Assembly: GCA_023436605.1 (NCBI GenBank)
Contig: JAEZIQ010000129.1
Span: 1-28,310 of the forward strand
DNA: 28,310 bases
From: Actinomycetes bacterium
Lineage (GTDB): Bacteria; Actinomycetota; Thermoleophilia; Solirubrobacterales; 70-9
Direction of reading: 5' to 3'
The translations under genes were made by a program, and so were the position numbers. Positions 21,974 to 27,350 of this stretch are shown in pieces. Positions within the stretch are counted from its first letter, which is position 1, and every line of letters starts with the position of its first letter. The notes under the pieces are model-generated. The model did no database searches and had not been told where the DNA came from. It saw only the letters and a program-made list of their open reading frames with translations.

Positions 21974-23595
21974 CCGAGCCCCGGCGCGACACCAGGTGGT
22001 GGGGATGGGGAGACCCGGCCGAACCGGCGACTCTTGGCGAGAACGGAGAAAGGCTGCTCGCCGAACGCGGCATCTCGACCACCAGCGACGGGCTGCCGCC
22101 GGAGCTCGGTGCGGTGAAGATCCCGGCCGCCAGGCCACTCCCGGAACGCGTCATCTCGGCCGCCGGTGAAAGCAACGTCTTTTCCGGATATGAAGATCGG
22201 ATCCGGCACGCCCACGGCCAGAATTACATGGACCTGCTCGCCCTCAGGAGCGGCAGCCTCGATCACGCGCCGGATGCGGTGATCGTGCCCGACTCCGCCG
22301 CCCGGATCGCGCCGATTCTCGAGGCCTGCGCGGCCGCCGGCGTCGCCGTGGTCCCGTTCGGCGGAGGAAGCAGCGTGGTCGGCGGAGTGACGCCCCTGAA
22401 GGGTGATCACGAAACCGTGGTCAGTCTCGACCTGGCCGGCCTGCGCGGGATCGAGCTTGACGAGAAGTCTTTGACCGCAAGGCTCGGTGCCGGCCTCCGG
22501 GGCCCGGAAGCCGAAACGCTGCTGAACGACCGGGGTTTCATGCTCGGGCATTTCCCGCAGTCATTCGAGTACGCGACGATCGGTGGGTTCGCAGCGACAC
22601 GTTCAGCCGGACAGTCCTCCAGCGGGTACGGCCGCTTCGATTCCCTGGTCAGTTCGGTCAGGTTGATTACGCCCGAGGCCGAACTCTCAACCCTGGCAAC
22701 GCCGCATACCTCGATCGGTCCCGCTCTCCGGGAAGTAGTAATCGGGTCGGAAGGGGTGCTGGGCGTGATTCCGGACGTGGACGTGCGGATCCGGCCGCTG
22801 CCCGACACCAGGCGATACGAAGCGTGGATCGTCGAGGACTTCGAGGCCGGCAGCGAAATCCTCCGCCGGCTCGCCCAGAGCGACCGGCTTCCGACCATCA
22901 TCCGGATCTCCGATGTTCCCGAGACCGAGGTCAACCTGGCGATGTCGCTGCCCTCTGGCGTGGCCGGGAAAATCTTCAAGCGATACCTGAAGCTGCGTGG
23001 TCGCGGGGGAGGTTCACTCGTCATCACCGGATACGAAGGCACGGCGCAGGCCGTTCACCGCAGTCGGTCGGACGTGGCCGCCGAGATCCGGCGGGGCGGA
23101 GGGGTCTACCTCGGTCAGGCGGCCGGCAAGGGTTGGGCCAAGGGCCGCTTCCACGGCCCCTACCTGCGGGAGGCACTGCTCGATCGTGGCGTCCTGGTTG
23201 AAACGCTCGAAACCGCTCACCAGTGGAGCCGGCACCGGGAGCTCTACGAAACGGTGCGGTCCGCACTCGAGTCGACGCTTGCCGCCAACGGCATGGACGG
23301 AGTCGTCATGTGCCACCTCTCGCACGCCTACCGTGACGGTGCTTCGCTCTATTTCACGGTGATTGCCAGCCAGGGAGCGGAAGGCGGAGCGGTGAACTGG
23401 CCGAAACTGAAGAGGGCTGCCTGCGAAGCGATCCAGTCAGTCGGGGGAACCCTTTCCCACCACCACGCCACCGGTCTCGACCACACTCCGTATCTCGAAG
23501 GAGAGATTGGCGAGGCCGGACTCGACGCCCTCACCACCCTCAAAGAGCGCTTCGACCCCGCCGGAATAATGAACCCAGGGAAACTCGTCCCGTAG
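21970..23595 (+). CDS. FAD-binding oxidase, alkyl-dihydroxyacetonephosphate-synthase-like
   Basis: This 541-residue flavoprotein belongs to the VAO/PCMH family. The Trp/Gly-rich opening RWWGWGDPAEPATL resembles alkyl-DHAP synthase. The FAD pyrophosphate loop PFGGGSSVVGG lies at residues 129-139, followed by FPQSFEYATIGGFAATRSAGQSSSGYGRFDSLV. The C-terminus has SHHHATGLDH (histidines 497-499) and FDPAGIMNPGKLVP. The triple histidine corresponds to the AGPS active-site loop, usually HHHG-x-G. Alkyl-DHAP synthase swaps the acyl of acyl-DHAP for a fatty alcohol to form an ether bond. Activity here is inferred, since bacterial relatives also include uncharacterised oxidases. The GTG at 21970 overlaps the SRPBCC stop, and the protein upstream of it in frame is not credible. 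Confidence 0.85.
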   Translation: MTEPRRDTRWWGWGDPAEPATLGENGERLLAERGISTTSDGLPPELGAVKIPAARPLPERVISAAGESNVFSGYEDRIRHAHGQNYMDLLALRSGSLDHAPDAVIVPDSAARIAPILEACAAAGVAVVPFGGGSSVVGGVTPLKGDHETVVSLDLAGLRGIELDEKSLTARLGAGLRGPEAETLLNDRGFMLGHFPQSFEYATIGGFAATRSAGQSSSGYGRFDSLVSSVRLITPEAELSTLATPHTSIGPALREVVIGSEGVLGVIPDVDVRIRPLPDTRRYEAWIVEDFEAGSEILRRLAQSDRLPTIIRISDVPETEVNLAMSLPSGVAGKIFKRYLKLRGRGGGSLVITGYEGTAQAVHRSRSDVAAEIRRGGGVYLGQAAGKGWAKGRFHGPYLREALLDRGVLVETLETAHQWSRHRELYETVRSALESTLAANGMDGVVMCHLSHAYRDGASLYFTVIASQGAEGGAVNWPKLKRAACEAIQSVGGTLSHHHATGLDHTPYLEGEIGEAGLDALTTLKERFDPAGIMNPGKLVP

Positions 23596-23636
23596 CAGGA
23601 CGAAGTCCGTACCGCCACCTGCAGAGCCCGCCCATA

Positions 23637-23669
23637 TAAGCAGTCGGCGAGCTTCGCTCCGCCTCCCAG
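23637..23669. repeat. REP-like palindromic element, copy A
   Basis: This stretch lies between two converging genes. It is the reverse complement, with a single mismatch in 33 bases, of 25294-25326. The core folds as GGC-GAGC-[loop TTC]-GCTC-(C)-GCC, a hairpin with one bulge. Read on the other strand, the loop and closing bases are GCGAAGC, a sequence known for forming an unusually stable DNA mini-hairpin. Confidence 0.8.
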
Positions 23670-23681
23670 TGACACCCGCCG

Positions 23682-23716
23682 CTCCCATTCGAAGCAGCCA
23701 ATGGTTGGGAGTGGCT
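23682..23716 (+). other. Possible H-type pseudoknot in convergent gap
   Basis: CTCCCA (23682-23687) can pair with TGGGAG (23706-23711), and AGCCA (23696-23700) with the adjacent TGGCT (23712-23716), giving interleaved helices of 6 and 5 bp. A competing small hairpin, CCAA-TGG-TTGG, is also possible. It may simply be part of a bidirectional terminator. Confidence 0.25.
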
Positions 23717-23738
23717 ACGGTGGGTGGTAGTTCGAGAC

Positions 23739-24767
23739 CTACTCGACCTGGTTGGCGGTCCCGTTGCAGATCGGGACGATCGTGTCCTTGGCTGACTGGG
23801 GCATTGAGATCTGGCCTTCGAGGACGAGCTCGCCGGTGAATTTCGGCAACCGGGGATTGTTCTGGTTGTTCAGCTGGGCCTTCTTGAGGGCCTTGTTGAA
23901 ATCGTTGTTGTCGGACCTGGAAACCCTGAGGGTGGGGAAGATGTCCGAGGCGATCAGGCAAACCACGGCCTCGTTCAGATTGATCTGACCGGCGATCGCG
24001 CCGGTCTTGTCGACCGGGTTCGCGTAAATCGGGAAGGCTCCGGTCGAACCGTAGAGCCAGAGCACATAGGCCTGTCCCTTCTTGCTCGGTTCAAGTCCCC
24101 GGATGTTGAGGTTGGCGCCAAAGCTGGTGCCGGCGAAACCGAACTGGACCTGCCCGGACCCCTGTTGGCCGTTGACCGGCTGGAGCACGGCGACGGTGGG
24201 CGAGCTTTCGGGCGTTTCGCTGTCGCTGTTCGAGTCGCCGCCGCCAAAGGCGCCGGTCACCAGCAGGATCACGACGGCTGCCAGAAGGGCGGCGCCGAGA
24301 AGCACCGCGATCAGCCGCCGCTGATGACTGGTGATCGAGGAGAAGGTTCCGCCGGACTTTCCCGGAGCGGGCTGGGCGTCCGACTGCGAAGAGGTCTTCG
24401 CTGCCGTCGGCGTCGGTGCGGGCTTGGGCTTGCCCCCCTTGGCGGAACCCGGGCTGGGAAGGTCGGCGCCGGGTACGAGCAGTCGAAGCTGGTCGGTGAG
24501 TGACTCGGCCTGGTCGGCGAGGGCGGGATCTGAGGCGATCCGGCTGTTTACTTCGGCCCGGGCGATCGGATCGGACTGACCGAGCAGATAATCGGTCAGT
24601 TCGGCGTCGGGCGCGGGCGTTGAGGGGTCGATCTCGGCCAGCGCCTTGGTGGCGCGGCTTCGGACTTCCGCCTCGTCGATCCCGAGCAGGCCCGAGATGT
24701 CGGCGTAACTCTTTCCTCGCCCAAGCAGCAGCGTAAGCAGTGCCCGGCTGTCTTCACTCAGCGGCAT
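23739..24767 (-). CDS. Membrane protein: sigma-region-4-like HTH fused to RskA-type anti-sigma domain
   Basis: The 342-residue product begins with a helix-turn-helix like sigma-70 region 4 (RALLTLLLGRGKSYADISGLLGIDEAEVRSRATKALAEI, residues 8-46). A helical segment resembling an anti-sigma domain follows (DAELTDYLLGQSDPIARAEVNSRIASDPALADQAESL, 54-90), then a Pro/Ala/Lys-rich linker (98-140) and one transmembrane helix (151-173). An extracytoplasmic domain from about 190 has YVLWLYGSTGAFPIYANPVDKTGAIAGQINL, recalling the RskA extracellular domain. No ECF sigma gene is adjacent, so the protein may combine DNA binding and membrane sensing in one chain. Start ATG at 24767 has TAGGGT eight bases upstream and no Shine-Dalgarno. 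It is divergent from the thioesterase gene. Confidence 0.8.
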   Translation of the reverse strand: MPLSEDSRALLTLLLGRGKSYADISGLLGIDEAEVRSRATKALAEIDPSTPAPDAELTDYLLGQSDPIARAEVNSRIASDPALADQAESLTDQLRLLVPGADLPSPGSAKGGKPKPAPTPTAAKTSSQSDAQPAPGKSGGTFSSITSHQRRLIAVLLGAALLAAVVILLVTGAFGGGDSNSDSETPESSPTVAVLQPVNGQQGSGQVQFGFAGTSFGANLNIRGLEPSKKGQAYVLWLYGSTGAFPIYANPVDKTGAIAGQINLNEAVVCLIASDIFPTLRVSRSDNNDFNKALKKAQLNNQNNPRLPKFTGELVLEGQISMPQSAKDTIVPICNGTANQVE

Positions 24768-24775
24768 GAGGGGGA

Positions 24776-24781
24776 ACCCTA
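24776..24781 (-). promoter_or_regulatory. Candidate -10 box for the HTH/anti-sigma gene, leaderless
   Basis: On the minus strand TAGGGT lies eight bases before the ATG at 24767. A second minus-strand box, TATAAA (24791 down to 24786), is 18 bases away and overlaps the divergent thioesterase -10, so the two promoters share DNA. Confidence 0.4.
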
Positions 24782-24787
24782 TGCGTT

Positions 24788-24793
24788 TATAGT
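24788..24793 (+). promoter_or_regulatory. Candidate -10 box for the thioesterase gene
   Basis: TATAGT (five of six consensus bases) lies nine bases before the ATG at 24803 with no Shine-Dalgarno. The extended stretch TATAGTCCTCGACT is nearly repeated at 14559-14572. Confidence 0.5.
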
Positions 24794-24802
24794 CCTCGAC
24801 TG

Positions 24803-25231
24803 ATGCCAGACGTCACGCTTCCCGAATCCCCGTTCGACAACCTGCTCGGTACCGAGTGGGTTTCCTCCGACCCGGATGCGGCAGTGGTCCGGCTCACGAT
24901 GCGCGATGACCACCGCCAACCGATGGCGATCATGCACGGCGGAGTCATGGCCAGCCTGGTTGAAAGCGTCTGTTCGATGGCGACCGCGCGCGCCGTTCTG
25001 CCGGAGGGTCGGATCGCGATGGGCCAGAGCATCTCGGTCAATCTGCTCCGACCGATTTCCGCTGGTGATGTCGAGGTCGTGGCCACCGCGGTCCACCGCG
25101 GCCGCATGACCTGGGTCTGGAAGGCCGAAGTCAAAGATGAAGACGGAAGGGTCTGCGCCGTAGCTCAGATGACGATGGCCGTTCGCGAAGCCCCCGAGGG
25201 CGCCGACCTTTCCCAGTTCGTAAAGAACTAG
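24803..25231 (+). CDS. PaaI-type hotdog-fold thioesterase
   Basis: This 142-residue single hotdog domain has the PaaI/YdiI signature MHGGVMASLVESVCSMAT, where HGG and the helix acidic residue (Glu) build the thioesterase active site. ISVNLLRPISAGDVEVVATAVHRGRMTWVWKAEVKDEDGRVCAVAQMTMAVRE follows as the rest of the central sheet. Members hydrolyse acyl- or aryl-CoA esters; the substrate is not predictable. The start at 24803 follows a TATAGT box by nine bases. Downstream lies a dense set of palindromes before the convergent nadE gene. Confidence 0.88.
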   Translation: MPDVTLPESPFDNLLGTEWVSSDPDAAVVRLTMRDDHRQPMAIMHGGVMASLVESVCSMATARAVLPEGRIAMGQSISVNLLRPISAGDVEVVATAVHRGRMTWVWKAEVKDEDGRVCAVAQMTMAVREAPEGADLSQFVKN

Positions 25232-25249
25232 CCGTCCCGTCTCGGGCGG
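25232..25249 (+). terminator. Hairpin directly after the thioesterase stop
   Basis: CCG-(T)-CCCG pairs with CGGG-CGG around a TCT loop, giving seven G-C pairs with one bulge starting one base after the stop codon. No T-tract follows. Confidence 0.5.
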
Positions 25250-25250
25250 A

Positions 25251-25285
25251 GTCCGTTCATCAAACATTTGGTGTCCTGAACGGAC
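25251..25285. repeat. 9-bp inverted repeat in thioesterase-nadE gap
   Basis: GTCCGTTCA (25251-25259) and TGAACGGAC (25277-25285) are perfectly complementary around a 17-base A/T-richer loop. It lies between the first hairpin and the REP-like array and could be an additional bidirectional terminator or a protein-binding palindrome. Confidence 0.55.
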
Positions 25286-25293
25286 GGGTTGAT

Positions 25294-25386
25294 CTGGGAG
25301 GCGGAGCGAAGCTCGCCGACTACTTACGCAACGCGAAGCTCGCCGACTACTTACGCAACGCGAAGCTCGCCGGCTTGCTTACGCCG
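25294..25386. repeat. REP-like element copy B extended into a 27-bp tandem array
   Basis: Bases 25294-25326 are an inverted copy of the element at 23637-23669. From 25306 the last part is reiterated: two identical 27-base units (25306-25332 and 25333-25359), each containing GCGAAGCTCGCC followed by GACTACTTACGCAAC, and a third diverged unit (25360-25385, with GGCTTGCTTACGCC). The third unit overlaps the nadE stop codon (25379-25381, minus strand). Each unit contains GCGAAGC, the stable mini-hairpin sequence. There is no spacer diversity, so this is not CRISPR. Confidence 0.9.
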
Positions 25387-27010
25387 AATCGTTGTCGGCC
25401 GTCCACGGCCTGTAACGATTCGTGATGGGCATGCGCCTGTCACGGCCAAAGCCCTTGGTGGTGACCTTGAGTCCCGGTGGGGACTGGCGGCGCTTGTATT
25501 CGGCGCGGTCGACCTTGGAGACCACGTCGGCGACGACGGCGGGGTCTTCGCCGGTGGCGGCTATCTCGGCCGGTCCGAGGTCGTCTTCGACGTACATCTT
25601 CAGGATACGGTCAAGCTCGTCGTAGTCGGGCAGTGAATCGGTGTCGAGCTGTCCGGGCCTCAGCTCGGCCGAAGGCGGGCGGGTGATTATCGATTCCGGG
25701 ATCACCGGCGACGAACCGTTCCGGTGCCGGCAAAGTTCATACACCAGGGTTTTCGGCACATCCTTGATCGGAGCCAGACCTCCGGCCATGTCGCCGTAGA
25801 GGGTTGAGTATCCGACCGAGGTTTCGCTCTTGTTGGCGGTGGTCAGGACCAACCAGCCGCGACTGTTGGAGAGCGCCATCATCAAGTTTCCCCGGATCCT
25901 CGCCTGAAGGTTCTCGGCCGCGAGTCCGGTCGCGTCCTCGCCCAGGAGTCTGTCGTAGGAGCCCATCGTGTCCTCGATCGAATACTCGATCAGCTCGGTT
26001 CCCAGTCTTGCGGCCATCTCCCGGGCGTCACCCTGAGTGTCACCGCTGGAGTGGGGGGAGGGCATGACCACACAGGTGACCTGCTCGGGGCCGAGCGCGT
26101 CGGCGGCCAGAGCGGCGACCAGGGCCGAGTCGATACCACCGGAAAGGCCGAGTCCGACGTGCTTGAAACCGTTCTTGACCACGTAGTCGCGCAATCCGGT
26201 GACCAGGGCTGTGTAGAGCTCGTCGAGGTCGTCCATCCAGGTGGCCACCGGGGTCGAGGTCTCTTTGGGGTCGTAGACGAGCAGATCCTCGGTGAACTGT
26301 CCCGCCCGCGCGAGGACCGAGCCGTCGGCCCCGATCATGGCACTGGAGCCGTCGAAGATCAGTTCGTCCTGGCCGCCAACCATGTTGACCATGGCGACCG
26401 GTACACCCTGATTTCTGGCGATCCGGCGGAAGATCTCCTCCCGTTCGCGACCCTTGCCCCGGTGGTAGGGGGACGCGGAGGAATTGAGGATGAGCTCCGC
26501 GCCAGGAGCGAGCTCGTGGACGACCGGGTCATCGGGGACCCAGCAGTCCTCGCAGATCGTCAATCCGACCCGGGTGCCACCGATTTCGCTGACCAGGGGT
26601 CCGGCGCCGTTGCGGAAGGTCCGGTACTCGTCGAAGACTCCGTAATTGGGCAGCAGGCGCTTGTGGTAGATCCCGCGTACTTCACCTTTCGAGATGAGAG
26701 CGGTGGCGTTGGCGGAGATCGCTCTCCCGACCGGATTGCCGACCGGGTCCGGGAACCCGACCACTGCCGTGATGTCCCCGACACCTGCGGCAACTTCGCG
26801 CAGCCGCTCGCCGGCGGCAGCGATGAAATCCGGGCGCAGGTAGAGATCTTCGGCCGGGTAGCCGGTCAGGACCAGTTCCGGGAAAACCACGATCCCGGCT
26901 CCTGCCTTTTCGGCGAGATCAATCCATTCGCTGACCAGCGCGGCATTCTCATCGAGATCGCCGACCGTCGGATTGACCTGGGCGAGGGCGATCTTCGGCA
27001 AGTTGCTCAC
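25379..27010 (-). CDS. nadE: Glutamine-dependent NAD+ synthetase
   Basis: This 543-residue two-domain enzyme amidates nicotinic acid adenine dinucleotide to NAD+. The N-terminal nitrilase-type glutaminase has the Glu-Lys-Cys triad in VVFPELVLTGYPAEDL (Glu45), HKRLLPNYGVFDEYRTF, and LTICEDCWVPDDP. The C-terminal synthetase has the PP-loop GLGLSGGIDSALVAALAADAL, TTANKSETSVGYSTLYGDMAGGLAPIKDVPKT and IITRPPSAELRPGQLDTDSLPDYDELD. The GTG at 27010 is preferred over the longer ATG frame from 27085, because it gives MSNLPKIALAQVNPTVGD and has GATACT exactly six bases upstream, implying a leaderless mRNA. The gene ends inside the third REP-like unit. A palindrome at 27041-27059 lies where a -35 would be. 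Confidence 0.95.
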   Translation of the reverse strand: MSNLPKIALAQVNPTVGDLDENAALVSEWIDLAEKAGAGIVVFPELVLTGYPAEDLYLRPDFIAAAGERLREVAAGVGDITAVVGFPDPVGNPVGRAISANATALISKGEVRGIYHKRLLPNYGVFDEYRTFRNGAGPLVSEIGGTRVGLTICEDCWVPDDPVVHELAPGAELILNSSASPYHRGKGREREEIFRRIARNQGVPVAMVNMVGGQDELIFDGSSAMIGADGSVLARAGQFTEDLLVYDPKETSTPVATWMDDLDELYTALVTGLRDYVVKNGFKHVGLGLSGGIDSALVAALAADALGPEQVTCVVMPSPHSSGDTQGDAREMAARLGTELIEYSIEDTMGSYDRLLGEDATGLAAENLQARIRGNLMMALSNSRGWLVLTTANKSETSVGYSTLYGDMAGGLAPIKDVPKTLVYELCRHRNGSSPVIPESIITRPPSAELRPGQLDTDSLPDYDELDRILKMYVEDDLGPAEIAATGEDPAVVADVVSKVDRAEYKRRQSPPGLKVTTKGFGRDRRMPITNRYRPWTADNDSA

Positions 27011-27016
27011 GGCGTG

Positions 27017-27022
27017 AGTATC
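27017..27022 (-). promoter_or_regulatory. Candidate -10 box for leaderless nadE
   Basis: GATACT on the minus strand (four of six consensus bases) is six bases before the GTG at 27010, so the first transcribed base would be the G of the start codon. No Shine-Dalgarno lies upstream of that GTG. Confidence 0.5.
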
Positions 27023-27040
27023 CCGATCTGCAGGGGTTTC

Positions 27041-27059
27041 TGCGGTGTGAAGCACCGCA
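27041..27059. promoter_or_regulatory. Palindrome at the nadE -35 position
   Basis: TGCGGTG (27041-27047) and CACCGCA (27053-27059) form a perfect 7-bp inverted repeat with a 5-base spacer. Its near arm overlaps the place expected for the nadE -35 box (27040-27045), a natural operator position. Confidence 0.4.
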
Positions 27060-27094
27060 CACACAGCATTTCCGATACCCCGCAAACTCGTTTA

Positions 27095-27113
27095 CTAACA
27101 AAACGCTAACAAT
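27095..27113 (+). promoter_or_regulatory. Direct repeat resembling an MtrA-type operator
   Basis: CTAACAAA (27095-27102) and CTAACAAT (27106-27113) are 8-base direct repeats separated by ACG, so their centres are 11 bases (one helical turn) apart. As I recall, the response regulator MtrA of Corynebacterium binds a TAACAA-type direct repeat with a 3-base spacer upstream of cell-wall hydrolase and osmoprotection genes. The site lies 238 bases before the RlpA-like gene. Confidence 0.45.
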
Positions 27114-27130
27114 CAGCGGCCCCCAACTCC

Positions 27131-27176
27131 CGGTGGGTCGGATTTCCGTCAGATCGGCCGGAAATCCGACCCACTG
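27131..27176. repeat. 18-bp hairpin upstream of the riboswitch
   Basis: Bases 27133-27148 and 27159-27174 are perfectly complementary over 16 bp, extended by a G-T and a C-G pair to 27131/27176, around a 10-base loop. It is the longest inverted repeat in the window. It sits 19 bases before the start of the riboswitch P1 and is not followed by a T-tract. Confidence 0.85.
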
Positions 27177-27195
27177 AGTTACGGGCCGCGCCAAT

Positions 27196-27332
27196 GCGCC
27201 GAGCTCCCTCAGTCGGGAGGCGGGGAAACCAACCGCGGCCTTCGGGCCGCATGGGGTGAATCCGGTGGTGATCCACCGGTAGAGGAGGTCCACGAGGGGC
27301 CACTCGAATCCGTCAGCTAACTCCGCAGGCGC
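27196..27332 (+). ncRNA. ydaO-yuaA (c-di-AMP) riboswitch
   Basis: Conserved ydaO blocks appear in the right order: GGAGGCGGGGAAACCAA (27216-27232), ATGGGGTGAATCCGG (27251-27265) and CGAATCCGTCAGCTAACTC (27305-27323) followed by GCAGGCGC (27325-27332). Helices supporting it are P1 GCGCC (27196-27200) with GGCGC (27328-27332), CTCCC (27204-27208) with GGGAG (27215-27219), GCGGCC-TTCG-GGCCGC (27235-27250), CCGGTGG-TGAT-CCACCGG (27262-27279) and GGTCC (27287-27291) with GGGCC (27297-27301) allowing a G-U. This class senses cyclic di-AMP and in actinobacteria commonly precedes cell-wall hydrolase and resuscitation-factor genes. The Shine-Dalgarno AAGGAG (27336-27341) is only four bases after P1, so control of ribosome access is possible. 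Confidence 0.93.
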
Positions 27333-27350
27333 GAAAAGGAGAAGCTTCAA

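Noticed and set aside
25306..25386. CRISPR array
   Set aside because: Units are directly adjacent with no spacers between them, only three are present and no cas gene is near.
27011..27085. Longer nadE start at 27085
   Set aside because: The extra 25 residues are unlike the family N-terminus and would run through the palindrome and the -10 box. GTG 27010 gives the conserved opening directly.
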